Part shown: in pieces, positions 1-11,217 of the stretch | How the letters are laid out: every line of letters starts with the position of its first letter | Numbering within the stretch: position 1 is the stretch's first letter | Notes under the pieces: model-generated | Seen by the model: the letters and a program-made list of their open reading frames with translations, nothing else | What the model was told of the DNA's origin: nothing | Databases searched by the model: none | Origin: Chondrus crispus | Lineage: Eukaryota > Rhodophyta > Florideophyceae > Gigartinales > Gigartinaceae | Reading direction: 5' to 3' | Length of the DNA: 64,000 nucleotides | Assembly (NCBI RefSeq): GCF_000350225.1 | Contig: NW_005178511.1 | Coordinates: forward strand, 130,919-194,918 | Translations under genes and position numbers: made by a program

Positions 1-1306
1 ACAATTTATTTGTTCACCAAAACACTTGTTCTACGATGCAATTCTGCAACTTTTGCCACCGTGCACATTCGCTTCCACCCTTCGCCCTACTCAAGAAGGA
101 GGGAAAGAGTCTGCTCCTTTTTGCTCTTGCAGCAACGATATGTTTGACTGTATGCGCATCTGAAGTTGATGCAATGTTACCGATGATCTCTTCATGTTCA
201 ACACTATCGCGAGTGTTCAGCCATATCCCCGTAAATTATACTACACCATGTATATGCCCGCAAACCTGCCCTAGTCATCCACTCTCTCGTGCTTAGAACC
301 TTACACTTACATCGATACCGGATTCGACATTTTGGCGAGGAGGCAGTCTATTGTCCATCACTCCAGCAGATCCCCTTCTCACCTGTGCTTTTCATTTTTT
401 CTCTCATTTTCTTATCGCACTGGTCCACCACTTGTCAGAGTTCCACACTCTCTCGACACATCCTTCCACGATGCACTACAGCTTGTCTTCAGATAAAGAG
501 TGAATGAGATTTACCAAATCATTCAAAATTTATTCATTTGCTCTCCTTTTAATGGCTACCCGCTCGCCACCAAACTGTACATGCAGCACTGAATAACGAA
601 ATACGACTCCGCAAGAAACTGAAAACCGCCAACATAACTTGAACTTCCATGTAAACGCAACGCTTTCAACTAGTTACATGTCGCTCAATTATTATTGAGA
701 GGTACAACGTGTGCAATGCATTATATATTTTTCAAGTGATGTGAGGAGGCCAGCGCATGTGATTGCTTAGGGCGAGTGCGCACCTCCTCGGAAACAAATA
801 TATCGGATGATATAGTACATGCTCGTTGCACGTGACCTTTTTTGTGTTAAAAACGCATTCCCATAGCGTATCAAAAGGACAATTGTTAGGTTACATCCCT
901 CACAGATCGTTGAAAAAGCTACTTTGCCGTCAAGCGCGACTCAGAATAGATCTGTTCTGCAGCTACGAAATGTTCTTTAATGGACGCAAGCTAAAGATTT
1001 TCTAATTTTATCGAAGGGCCGCCAGGTTTGATCAGTGGAAAAGTTGCTCTGCTTGAAACGCAGGCCTGTATTATCCATTCCACATTGATTTGGTCATTGA
1101 TCACTCAACTTATACAAAGAGCTTGTGTCCAAATATCTTAACTATTCATAAGTGCTCTCTCTAGCTGGCGACAGCAGCAGTGATTGACGAGTTAAAGGTC
1201 AATCCCTTTCATATATCCCATTAATACAATAAAAGGACATGTCGTGCTGGGAACTTCATCTATATGCGGGCTACTAACTACGTATGATAATCGTCTATAT
1301 ACACGT
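1..1306. other. No gene seen
   Basis: AT-rich DNA with only short, unrelated open frames. I see no conserved protein motif, tRNA fold or clear repeat here. Confidence 0.6.
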
Positions 1307-1764
1307 GTCCGATAAATCCTTCCAATACTGCACACTGAACCGTAATGCCGTCCGATAAATCTTTCCATTACAGAGGGACGAGCAATACTGCCGCTTTAGT
1401 TACTGCCTCCCTCGGATTAGTGCCGCCCAAGATTGGCAGACACAGGTCGTGCCACGTGTCACAGACGACGTCGTCACCTCCCTCTCCTCTGGCAAGGTTG
1501 TTTGAATCTTTGGAGTCTGGGTGTGGAGTGCGATGTGAGCAATGCTTTATCGCACTTGAGGTCTGCGAAACGAGCCTTTTTGGAATGAGAGGGAGGGTCG
1601 GAAACAACAACAGAGAAATCTCCCTTAATATATGCTGGAAAGGGACGGGCAATGGTTCACCCAACTGATTATTGCCGCCCCAGAGTAGTGCGGTTTTTCT
1701 AGTATTCGCACAGGGCGGCACTAATGCGTAGGGTCCACTGTACTGCACATTGAACTGTAATGCC
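1307..1764. repeat. 43-base tandem duplication, second copy split by a MITE
   Basis: Unit 1 spans 1307-1349. Unit 2 begins at 1350, is interrupted after 1370 and resumes at 1741-1764. The two units differ at only a few bases. Unit 1 therefore serves as an uninterrupted (empty) version of the target into which the element at 1371-1740 inserted. Confidence 0.85.
1371..1740. mobile_element. Pogo/Tigger-like MITE, 370 bp
   Basis: The left end reads CAGAGGGACG and the right end, reversed, CAGTGGACCC. Both are preceded by TA (1369-1370 and 1741-1742), which is the target duplication of Tc1/mariner/pogo elements. CAGTGG-type termini are typical of the pogo/Tigger branch. The motif ATTAGTGCCGCCC occurs subterminally near the left end (about 1416-1428) and, reversed, at the right end, so the terminal repeats are imperfect and partly iterated. 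No transposase frame is present, so the copy is non-autonomous. The paralogous empty site at 1307-1349 confirms both boundaries. Confidence 0.8.
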
Positions 1765-2232
1765 GATTGCCCTCAGTCTTCCTGAGGCTCGATTTGCATT
1801 GAAATTATTTGCGTAGGGACATGGCCGAGTCTACGCGCCATCAGTTCGTCGATATAGAAGATAAAAGAAATACTGAGAGCACGGGAGATGAAATGAAAAG
1901 CAGAAGAAGTCTTTCCTTAATGTCTCTGCCAGCAGGATAGATATTCTTCGACGAGAGGCACATTACTTACCATTTCATTCTCGAGCAAGATAAATAACGT
2001 GACCTGCACATGAATAAATATATAATTACTATTTTCTCCAGTCAATACAAATTGTTTCGGGTTTTTGGGCTGCAATTTTTCCTACTCCATCGGATTCATT
2101 CCCAAGAAGATCTCAACCAATTGGGCTATTTTCAAATGCGTTGTGAAAAGGATGCTTTTGTCTGTGAATAGTCTGAATTGTTAGGACTAACTTAGAAAGC
2201 TCCAAAATTTATGTTGATTGTAGTCAACACAA
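1765..2232. other. No gene seen
   Basis: AT-rich spacer between the MITE and the palindromes; nothing recognised. Confidence 0.6.
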
Positions 2233-2291
2233 AATTGGCGTATCAGGGATATGCAGATGATGATCATCTGCATATCCCTGATACGCCAATT
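2233..2291. repeat. Perfect 59-bp palindrome (29-bp arms, 1-base centre)
   Basis: Bases 2233-2261 are the exact reverse complement of 2263-2291, with only base 2262 between them. A one-base centre is unlike a normal RNA hairpin and resembles a fold-back replication or template-switch product. Confidence 0.95.
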
Positions 2292-2331
2292 AATTTCGGC
2301 CAGGGATCATGATGATCCCTGGCCGAAATTA
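2291..2331. repeat. Perfect 41-bp palindrome adjoining the previous one
   Basis: Bases 2291-2310 are the exact reverse complement of 2312-2331, again with a one-base centre (2311). It shares its first base with the preceding palindrome, so two different fold-backs lie back to back. Confidence 0.95.
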
Positions 2332-2743
2332 GTTTCCATCGTCGGGAATGCGGACATAAATGGTATGATAAGCGGAAAAGGTATGAGGATTTGCGATTTG
2401 CTCCTACAATTATTTTGCTATTTCCGGAGACCTCCATTCAAATATACAAATAATCAACCTTGTCCGGTTTGCGAAGACGTCGAAAAGTGCCGCATGAGTT
2501 CGCATACATGCCACGTGTAGCACAAAAACCACACAGTTCCTAGTGTGTTGCCAATTTATATAAAAAATAAAATTTCGGATTCAACACTATCTCCCTCAGA
2601 GATCCTTTTGGAGGACGTACTTCCAACGAACTACGGGTCATAATGGTCACGGTACTTCCAAGGGCACCCGTGCGGCAAGAGAAAATCTTCGGAACGGACT
2701 GGGACCAGCATTAGCCGACGCTTTGGACTCGTTAAGAACGGGC

Positions 2744-3235
2744 CTAGTGTCTAGACGACAAGCAATTTGACCTCATATGAGGTCAGTCATGGCCTCATAT
2801 GAGGCCAGCTTTTTTTTTGCAAAAATATATAAATTAAATCGAAACTTTAAAACATTCAGTTTGGACACTATTTCTTTAACGTATACACGCTCGGCAATAA
2901 CATCTTGCAAAACATTGGGATGGCGGTTTTCAATGCACAGAGAGACTAAGAATCTAATGAAGTATCAATGATGAGTTGACTTTTTAAACAGGCGTTTTGG
3001 TTGTGAAGATATCAACATAAAACCTTTTGAGGTTGGTCAAAAAAGGCTCCTTTTTGGGCATTTTAAAAATGGCTGGAGAAGACGTGCAGATCTCACCAAA
3101 ATCCACCCTTCCACAACGCAGAAGTCAACTGCCGTGTCGAGAGTATCTTTTTTCCATCTTGTTGAGCTAGCACAAGTCGAGAAAAATAAGTTGAAAAGTG
3201 ACCTCATATGAGGTCATTTGTCACCTAGACACTAG
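2744..3235 (+). mobile_element. MITE family copy A, about 490 bp
   Basis: The left end CTAGTGTCTAGACGACAA and the reversed right end CTAGTGTCTAGGTGACAA form a long terminal inverted repeat. Just inside each end lies the palindrome TGACCTCATATGAGGTCA, with a second palindrome, GGCCTCATATGAGGCC, near the left end. The outermost CTAG may be a 4-bp target duplication or part of the inverted repeat; because CTAG is itself palindromic, the sequence cannot decide. No coding frame inside is credible. Copy B (3394-3933) matches it along its whole length in the opposite orientation. Confidence 0.8.
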
Positions 3236-3393
3236 CGCGTGAGTTCTTCAGGGAAAGTCCCGTTAGTAATACCTGTAACGCACCTCATGGGTTGTAGCTT
3301 GGCGTTGGAAACACCTGTCGTCAGTCGATGAATGGAAGGGTGCCTTGTTGTGTACGTGGAGGAAAAGTAACTGCGAAAATTTGATAACCCCGG

Positions 3394-3933
3394 CTATAGT
3401 TTAGATGACAAGCGAGATGAGGCCAATTGACCTCATAATAAGAGGCTACTTTTCAACTTTGTTTTTTCTTGACTTGTGCTTCCTCAATAAGAAGGCGAAA
3501 GATTCCCTCGCCACCGCACCTGGCTTCTGCGTTACAGAAAGATGGATTTCAATGTGAATGCATTTCCGTTCCGGTTGTTTTTTGAAGCGCCTGGCGTTGA
3601 CGCTCTTTTGGGCAGCCTTGAAACGTTATGTGTTGAAATTTTCGAAACCACAGCGCCCTTTTACTGTATAAAGTCAACTGGATATTGAAACTAACTTATA
3701 TTATTAGCCGTTCAGTCTACTCACAACTGCTATCCCGATGTTCTGCAAGATGTTATTGCAGAGGGCAGGCACGTTTAAGAAATGGTGTCCAAACTGACTT
3801 TCTGAATTTGCGGTTTATTGTATTTTTTTTGCAAAAAAAAGCTGGCCGCGTATGAGGCAAGCCTGACCTGGCCTCATCATATAAAGCAAATCGCTATCGT
3901 CTAGCTAGAGAGCAGCTAGAGAATAGACACTAG
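3394..3933 (-). mobile_element. MITE family copy B, about 540 bp, inverted relative to copy A
   Basis: Read on the minus strand, this segment matches copy A from end to end: CTAGTGTCTA terminus, an A-run next to GCTGGCC, the motif CAGTTTGGACAC, the stretch AATAACATCTTGC, an AACGCAGAAG block, and GCACAAGTC with AAAAGTTGAAAAGT near the other end. The copies have diverged considerably. This one has extra CTAG-rich bases in one terminal repeat, and its inner palindromes are imperfect, so it looks older or less conserved. Confidence 0.75.
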
Positions 3934-5092
3934 CTAAAGTGCAGACTGTAGGACTTTCAGAATGCTGCAGTGTGAAGAGTCAGTTGAATTCAGGATTTGG
4001 TTGGATTGAGATTGAGGACAATTTGAATTATCCGCAAGTCCTCAGCGCATAAAATTTTGGTGCTTTCTCGGTTGGAGCTGAATTTCGTTTGTCTGAAGAA
4101 AACTGCTTCGGCAAAACTGCTACAGTACGGCATGCGAAATTTGTGCCTGAAAAGCATGGGGGCGGGCATAGTAGTGCGCACGGCTTACAGTACGAGGCGT
4201 AGAAAAGACCAAATGAGGCTGTCCCTCTACCGTACGTTCAGGGCCAGTCGTGCGTAGAAGTTTGGACGCCGCATTAAGAGGAACACACATCTCTAGAACA
4301 TTTTATGCAGTAAAGGATGACTGCGAAAAAGACCTACAACAACCGCTTCATTTGGAGAGGCTTTTGGTTCGCCGCTGGAGAGCACGTTTTCAAAGTTGAC
4401 GGATATAAAGGATAGGTTGGTCTCGGTGAAAAACGTTGGTCATCCAGTATGTGGAAGTTTCGCAGTTTTGCCCATGAATTAGCCTCATCTACAATCGAAC
4501 CCAAAGAGGGTTCCGCATCGTCTAAAGGTTCAGTGCGTACAAATCAATAAACATGTAAAAAGGAGCATTTGATGGTCATAAAGATAAGAATTGAGGTTAC
4601 AACAAGCACCTTTCAAAGAAACATCTAAAATCCACTTGAGACCACTCTCTAGCATTGGATATCCGAATAGCTGCCCAGCCTTTCAATTCACGCCTCAGAT
4701 GTGACCGGTCTGCGATGAACCATTCCAGTGCATGAGCCACACGCAGGGGAAATAGTTCCATTCAAGTGCATGTCGCCTGCCTGCACTGCACATTTGCATC
4801 TGGATGGTCGACGGTACGGGCAATTTGTCAGGTTCGCATCATCACATGTAGAGAGAAAGTTCTCTCTATCGCTTCGCAGTGACAATTGCAGCAGGCTGTG
4901 GACAGACCCGAGATCGTAACCCTCATCAATCAAGATTCGCACAGAAGACGAACCCCGGTTCCGTCGTCAAAGCAGGTGCCCGACTAATCCGAAGTCTACA
5001 AAATATAGGATTGCGGCGACTAGAAAGACGGTCCGTCGTATTTACGTTGATAGAGGCAAAGTCACGCTACACCAGACAACCTCCACATTGAC
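3934..5092. other. No gene seen
   Basis: Spacer up to the eL32 stop codon. Short opposing frames near 4.05-4.26 kb and 4.69-4.94 kb show no conserved motif and no support beyond being open. Confidence 0.55.
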
Positions 5093-5494
5093 TTACTCAG
5101 TCTCCTCGACCTTGACGCGGGCACCGGCGTTAGAGATCTTGATATCGAGCTGAGCTGCACGGTCGATGATGGCGATGCGCTTGCGGCACGAGACACTGTG
5201 TGCGATCTCAGCGCAGTAGACGCGGTTCTGCATCATGAGGACTTCGAGTTCGTTGACGTTATGGACGAGGAACTTGAAGAAGCCGTTGGGCAGCATGTGG
5301 CGAGTCTTCTTGTTAGACCCGTAGCCAATGTTAGGCATCGAGACCTTTCCCCGCCACTTGCGGCGAACACGCGAGTCAATACCTTTCGGGCGGCGCCATG
5401 ACTCCGGCACACGCATCTGTGTGTCGGACTGGTGGCGCTTAAACTTGCGCGTCCGCTTCTTGACGATCTTCAGAGTGTTCTGAGACTTGACCAT
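5093..5494 (-). CDS. RPL32: 60S ribosomal protein L32 (eL32)
   Basis: The 133-residue protein is full length for the eukaryotic/archaeal L32e family and acts in the cytosolic large ribosomal subunit. Family blocks visible include [13 protein letters not shown] near the N-terminus, [15 protein letters not shown] at about 32-46, [11 protein letters not shown] at about 56-66 and [12 protein letters not shown] at about 75-86. The start ATG follows a likely 5' UTR intron (5504-5861), a common arrangement for ribosomal protein genes. It is divergently arranged with the Bdp1 gene, so roughly 5.5-6.29 kb must hold both promoters. Nothing is odd about the protein. Confidence 0.97.
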   Translation of the reverse strand: MVKSQNTLKIVKKRTRKFKRHQSDTQMRVPESWRRPKGIDSRVRRKWRGKVSMPNIGYGSNKKTRHMLPNGFFKFLVHNVNELEVLMMQNRVYCAEIAHSVSCRKRIAIIDRAAQLDIKISNAGARVKVEETE

Positions 5495-5503
5495 GGTGAA
5501 AAA

Positions 5504-5861
5504 CTGTCGCAGTCAAATGGATTCATAGAAAGGAAAGAGTACCAATAGGTGCAATGTTAATAACTGCTGTTTGCGCAGTAAATATAGAGTCGCAGAATCC
5601 AACCAAGAAGAGAGGGGATGGCTTGCGTCCGCAATTAATCGATAACGCGCGCACTCCCTTTCCGGATGCTCAAAGAGACAACGGCAATATCACATAGCAT
5701 CTATCCAACCCCATGGTGAGCCGTGGACCCAGCCGTGTGAAATCACCCACCGACGGACGGGCCAAGGCACAGATCAATGCCCCATCAAAATTTCCATGAC
5801 GCGAATCGCTCGAGGATTCGAAGATGAGGGCTGCGCCGCGAGAAAAGTTGCAAAGACTTAC
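5504..5861 (-). other. Probable 5' UTR intron of the eL32 gene
   Basis: On the minus strand a consensus donor (CCAAG|GTAAGT, first intron base 5861) is followed 358 bases later by an acceptor (TGCGACAG, last intron base 5504), just 9 bases before the start codon. The signals are good but no transcript is available. Confidence 0.5.
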
Positions 5862-6289
5862 CTTGGTGCGCTCCGCTGCGCGACAGTTTGACGATGAAAG
5901 GCGAGGAGAACAGACGGCCCTGCGACGATGAGAAGTGGCAGGATACAGTATGCTCAGTGCGCGGGTCGCCGGCGGCCTGCTCCAGAATGACGATCAGGCT
6001 TCCCACACTTTAACCCTAGTTAATTTTGATTATGTAATGAATTATGTTCGCCTGAGCCTAATTGCCATCATGCATTCTCCAGACGAGCGATTTAATTAAC
6101 GGGATTCGGACCTTCTCTCCGCAAACCATTCAGGTGGGGTCGATGCACGCATCATCACTTTTGTGACTCTGGTCTCACACTAGCTCATGTCTATTGCCGC
6201 TCATACCCGACCACCCCATTCACACGGCAGCCCGGCGTTTCAAGTGCCGTAGCCCTTGACGGAGAACCTGCCAACGTATTTCTCCGACC

Positions 6290-7207
6290 ATGTCTCTCGT
6301 GGAGGCGGGAACGCCCTCTATGGCTAGCAGCGAAGCGGATGGCCCTGCATCCGTCGACGCACGCCAGGTCGGCCCCTCTGTTCGCGACCGAACCGTCAAG
6401 GACATAATCTCTGGTATGAGGCGCCGTCGCGGAGCCCAGCAGATGCCGTCTACGGTGCAACGGAATAAAGACCGCCGAAAACGACGCCGTCGGGTGGCCC
6501 AGGGATTGCCTCCGGAGGAGGATGGAGAACAGACCGGCGGGAACCAGGAAGCGACCGATGCACGGCCAAGGGAGGTAGAGGGGGGAGAGGCGGAAAACAA
6601 CACAGAGAAGGAAGCAGAGAAGGACGCAGAGAAGGATGACGAGGAGGAAGGGGAGGAGGATGAGGACGTCGTTGCCCCGCAAGTTACAATTGACGAGGAT
6701 GGTAATATCGTCATCGACCAGTCGAGCTTGGTAGTTAGTGCAGGGACGGCGACAAATGCCGAGCTGGATCGCGGCGCGGTGACTGTGGAGAATCACGCGT
6801 TTTCCACTCACATCACGAGTGCGACGTACTCGAAGAGAGAGGCCGCGATGAAGTGGGAGCTTGTAGAAACGAATCAGTTCTACGAGGCGCTGAGAAAGTT
6901 CGGCACCGACTTCTCGCTCATGGAGAGCTCCTTTCCGAAGAGAACTAGACGTCAGCTCAAGCTCAAGTTTAAGCGAGAAGAAAGAGAGTTTCCAGAGAAG
7001 GTGGACAAGGCCCTCAACGAACCACCCCTACCGCTCCCGACGCTCAAGCTAGCGCCAACTGCGCCGACGACACAAAATGGAAGGGAAGGGGCTGAATCAA
7101 GTAAAGAGGTAGGAGCGGACGGAGCTCAAGTTATCGATTCAGACGCAGAAGAAACTGAGAAGGCTGGCCTCGCCAACAATTCGAGCGACAGCGAAGATGA
7201 AGACTAG
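6290..7207 (+). CDS. BDP1: Transcription factor TFIIIB component B'' (Bdp1), SANT domain
   Basis: Bdp1 joins TBP and Brf1 in TFIIIB to place RNA polymerase III at tRNA and 5S genes. The 305-residue frame has a very basic segment at about 40-70, an acidic Glu/Asp run at about 98-127, the conserved pre-SANT block (QVTIDEDGNIVIDQSSL, about 131-147) and the extended SANT domain at about 181-232. The SANT domain contains KWELVETNQFYEALRKFGTD and RRQLKLKFKREER, typical of the family. The C-terminus is short and acidic. At about 300 residues it is much shorter than animal Bdp1, which has long extensions, but the core is complete. The first ATG after the upstream stop is used. It is divergent from eL32. 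Confidence 0.93.
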   Translation: MSLVEAGTPSMASSEADGPASVDARQVGPSVRDRTVKDIISGMRRRRGAQQMPSTVQRNKDRRKRRRRVAQGLPPEEDGEQTGGNQEATDARPREVEGGEAENNTEKEAEKDAEKDDEEEGEEDEDVVAPQVTIDEDGNIVIDQSSLVVSAGTATNAELDRGAVTVENHAFSTHITSATYSKREAAMKWELVETNQFYEALRKFGTDFSLMESSFPKRTRRQLKLKFKREEREFPEKVDKALNEPPLPLPTLKLAPTAPTTQNGREGAESSKEVGADGAQVIDSDAEETEKAGLANNSSDSEDED

Positions 7208-7444
7208 TCCAATCTTCTTGTTTGAGGTGTAGCAGCACGTACGTACTTGTGAATAGTGTAACTGTATCTGTACATCGCTTCTACGTTTTTTTATTCCTCA
7301 GTAGACACCATTCCATATTCATCTCAGAATTATAGTATTCATTAAACAGAAGACTGAAGCCCTCCCAGAACTGCATTTACGAAGTGTAGGCATTGAGAAC
7401 AGCTGAGTTGTGAGTAAACTTATTGGCAAATATGCCATCATGAA

Positions 7445-8180
7445 TTATTCGATTCGGTAACGAGAGGACCCGCGACGGGCACCGCCCATGGCGTCCTTGA
7501 AAGAGATATACTCGATTTCGTGCGTGATGGAAACCGTCTTCTTCCAGCGCTGGCCGATTCGCATTTGGAGGTCCGCCGAGAGCGCCGACTTTGTCCAGAT
7601 CGCAAGACGGTCTTTTCCTGACTTGATATTGAGCACGATGCCCGAAATATCATCGCTCTCCTCCGGGCCGAAACCTTCTCCTAGCACAGTTAGAAGCGTG
7701 TTCAACCAATATTTGTCTAGCTGATCCTTGTAGGAATTAGGGAGAGGCAGCCGCCATTCGCCGCCATTGGTGTTCTGCTTGTCCTCCCATTTCGGTTCGA
7801 TTCCATATTTGAACAGGTTGTATGTGTTATTACGGGGTAATCTTGACGGCTCCATCAAATTGTTAAAAACACTACAGGGTTTGAAAAATCAGAAGCACGA
7901 GGAAGATGCGGGAATAGTTAGCAAACGACGCAAAACACTTGCTCGAAGGAGCTTTAACGCCACACAAAGGAGAAGGCAAGTGAGATTCTTCGTCATGGCA
8001 AGAAACAAAAATGGAAGTAACTTACGCCCAAAAGTCTTCGACGGTGTCGAACGAAGCCACCTCTCGTAGGTTGGCGCCATAGCTGGACCTATTGACAATG
8101 TCATGCCATAGAGTCCATTTAAACTGGAGAGGGTGCGTTTTTTGTTCTCCGGATTTCGAAGCGGATGTGTTCTCGGTCAT
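7445..8180 (-). CDS. Translation initiation factor eIF4E (spliced, two exons)
   Basis: This is the mRNA 5'-cap-binding protein of translation initiation. Exon 1 is 8026-8180 and exon 2 is 7445-7871; the 154-base intron (7872-8025) has a GTAAG donor and a TAG acceptor. The joined product is 193 residues, the usual eIF4E core length. Exon 1 gives HPLQFKWTLWHD and FDTVEDFWA. Exon 2 gives FNNLMEPSRLP, YNLFKYGIEPKWEDKQN and RLAIWTKSA. The cap-stacking Trp of the WED motif is present. The position of the other stacking residue (human Trp56) appears to be Tyr34, as in class II/III eIF4E relatives. The phase across the junction is exact and restores FWAVFNN. Confidence is high for family, moderate for class. 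Confidence 0.95.
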
Positions 8181-9721
8181 AGTAAATGTGCGTGAGTGAC
8201 AGAGTGAATGCGCCTAGAAAGCGGCGGCAAGTACGGGATGGTTGGTCTGTAGGTAAATGCGGCCGGCGACAGATTGAAACGTCGCCCATAGTACCGCCGG
8301 GGACGCAAGTTGTCCGAACGGGGATTAACTCATTTCTGGAGTATCAGTTAATTTTTAAAATATTTGATTTTTCTACTCTCTATTGGCTGTAGAGTCAAAA
8401 GATGTGACATGATTAGCCAATAGAAAAGGAAAGCCCTTGAGGACCAACCAGTCAACCAGGCTTAGAACCATCCATGCAGAAGCCGGAGGAAGGCAAGTAC
8501 GAAGGCAACAGAAATATACTGCACCCTTCGGTACTGCAGAGCTCGAATACGATGCCTGCTCATTATCACCGCGAATCTAAAACGGCATGTGTCACTTCCA
8601 GCAAAACTTAAAAGCAATTTAATCACCCAAGGCTTTTCGCAGTCTTGCATACCTGCTTAAGCGGTTGTAGCAGCTGTGCCCATCTCTGCAGGCGGAGCTG
8701 GTTGTTTTAAAGACAGAAAAAGGCATACTTGGATTCTATTGCTCTGCGGTGTTTCCACATACAGTATCAATTCACAACTTTTCAAATTCCTCGCACCTAC
8801 TAATTCCTTTTCAATCCGTACACTACAACATACCGTACATGTATAAAAACATCTCTGATATGCGTTCGGCAAAGGAACTGCGGTCCTTTTCTCGTGCCCA
8901 GGAAATGAAAATGATGGATTATAATGTGTACTGTAGCTGTATCTAGGAGAGGCACCATAGATACAGCCCGCATTCACCCATATCACCTCAAGAATGTGTT
9001 TCGAGTACGAGAGAGAATTGAGCTGTGCAACTTACGAGAGTCTTCTCTTCAGAGGACTTCAGTGATGCCTTCTTCCAATGCTATGGTACAATCTCACATA
9101 GCTCGAACTGAAGTCTTATTTCTTATGACATCGCTAAAGCGAGACATGTCATGCATATCCTTCATGGTTCAATATCCTCGAAAATTTATGCTATATTTCG
9201 GTGCGTGGTGTGGGACCCGACTTCAACTAAAGTTTTACCGTTCTTGTGTTTTGACAAACTTCTTCATAAACCAGAAATATGGATTTTGAATCACTAGCTT
9301 GGTTTTTACAGATACATATCCCTACAGGTAAATATACAGCCTGCAGATTTGTACTGTTCTGTGTCTGCGAGAAGAAGCTGCCCATGATGTGATGATAAAC
9401 TTGAATGATCGAAGGTATGTTTCTGTACTGAGGCAACATTGCATACTTGATCGAATAACTCGCCACTCCCTACGCATACTGCATCGCAATACATTGCCTC
9501 TAACCCGCGGTTGCAGAGAAACAGATAATTTGAAGCTGCTATATCCAGAGCTGTTGTAACATGGGTGTTTCTTTTCATGGTTTCTACGTCTTACTGCTAA
9601 TATTTGCAGTCATCGCAGCCTTTTTGTACAGTACTTTGTTGTCTATCACGCACTCGACAAAACGTTCAAGCACTCGTTCCGTTAGAGACACAAGGGTGTC
9701 ACTGTACTGTAGTGTTTCGAA
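8181..9721. other. No confident gene
   Basis: This lies between eIF4E and the kinase gene. A 90-codon minus-strand frame at 9306-9578 and a 109-codon one at 8657-8986 are open but show no family motif; neither is called. No tRNA or repeat was seen. Confidence 0.5.
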
Positions 9722-11093
9722 CTATACTAGGATATTCTCAAGTACGTCCCCAGTTCGGGAGAGGGTCACGTACACATCGCATCCATACCCTTCAAGGTTA
9801 ATTACTTTCGTATCCCCGCCAAAATAGCGAGCATACAACCTGCGACGATATTCGCAAGAAGCGCGAATCGTCCGTTCATGGTAAGTTCGCATGATTTCGA
9901 GGTTGTTGCCGTGTACAGTTGATATATGCGTGCATAACTTACCGGCTCATTGGAAGCCCAAAGCCAAGACCAGCCATCGGGGATTCCTGCATAGGGGCTA
10001 CACGATCCGAAAGCGCATTGCCAAGGAAAGATTCTTCAGCGACAGACTCAGCAACCTCAATCGCAGCATGATCTCCAACGGTTGTGTAGCCATACTGAAA
10101 TATTTTATCTTTGTCGCCTTGTTTTAGGCCTCCACCGGCATCGGATATCCTTATTGTAAGCTCGCTTGGACCACTAGCTACAAGCACATGTACAGCTGGA
10201 AGTTCTTCAGGTGGAGCAAACACCGATCCACGCTTGCCCCCGGCATGTTCCACTGTGGCCCGCATAGCATTTTTTAGTAGCTCAAATAAAGTGTATTCAA
10301 GATGAGCTCTCACGAACGGCAGGTGAATGACGTCGCATCCACTGATCAAGACTTCTGGAGAGACACCGTAGTGATAGGTAGAGACGCGCTTCGACGCGAG
10401 GATAGCGTGACTCAGACACTGCAAAACGTCGCATTGCATATCTACAACTCCATTATTTCTCCTTAAGTCACCAGAAGCTCTGGGCAAATTACTGTCATTT
10501 CCTTGCTGGACGGCCTCATGCAAGGCAATATGTTGTTCGGCAAGCACTCGTCTTCCAATCCTACTAGCCATCAATATCTCTACCCATTCCTGCAGCTGGA
10601 CGTGTAGATGCTGATTTTTATGGAGACCCAGACGTTGTGAAATCATTCTTGACTGAAACAGGCCTTCTGCTACTAACTGCACGACCTCCGCGCTATCAGA
10701 AACAATTTTTTTGAGCAGCTCACAAAAGAGGGCCTCCTGCCCGAGTGAGGTGATGGGCGGGAATTGTGAGCATGAAGAGAAGGCATCGATGTAGATTTGA
10801 TAGACATGATGAATACTTGGCGCGGTAAGAACAAAATATGGCAGTTCCTTCATATCTACGATTCGATGTGACAGGCGAGTTGGCAACTCGTTCTTGACAT
10901 AGTTTGCACTAGCAAAGAGAGAATTTTTCTCGCAGAGATCTGGGAATGCGAGCGCGTTAAGAGTCTTGCGGCTGATGGGTTTTCTGGCGAATCTTTCCAG
11001 GGTGGCAGCATGCAACCACCGGTTCGGAACTATTTGTTCGCGGTGAACATGCCTTGCCATCGCAACGCATCGCCTAGTAGAGCGGCCAAGCAT
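9722..11093 (-). CDS. Mitochondrial pyruvate dehydrogenase kinase-type protein kinase (two exons)
   Basis: PDK/BCKDK enzymes phosphorylate and shut down the mitochondrial pyruvate (or branched-chain 2-oxoacid) dehydrogenase complex, using a GHKL ATP fold. Exon 1 is 9943-11093 and exon 2 is 9722-9839; the 103-base intron (9840-9942) splits a codon and restores PMSRLYARYFGGD. The product is 422 residues, a normal length. Visible motifs are the N box ELLKNAMRATVEH, the G1 box ISDAGGGL, the FQYGYTT lid segment and the G2 box GLGFGLPMSRLY. The N-terminus (RSTRRCVAMARHVHRE) is basic and fits a mitochondrial presequence. PDK is favoured over BCKDK by overall resemblance, but I cannot exclude the latter. 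Confidence 0.93.
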
Positions 11094-11217
11094 GGTTGAC
11101 TATACCCGAAGTATAACAGGTCGCAACAAGCGAGGGTCTTGTGTGTTGCATACGTGTACACCCGAATAGAATGCGGGTGTTGGTAATAGAGCTCTGAACT
11201 ATACAATAGAGCAGGGA

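Noticed and set aside
6191-6811. 206-codon minus-strand frame
   Set aside because: Lies opposite the acidic and SANT-preceding part of Bdp1; its Leu/Ser-rich sequence is the complement of Glu/Asp codons.
9306-9578. 90-codon minus-strand frame with an ALDIAASN-like stretch
   Set aside because: Looked briefly like an ankyrin-type exon, but one short resemblance with no repeat unit and no splice partners is not enough.
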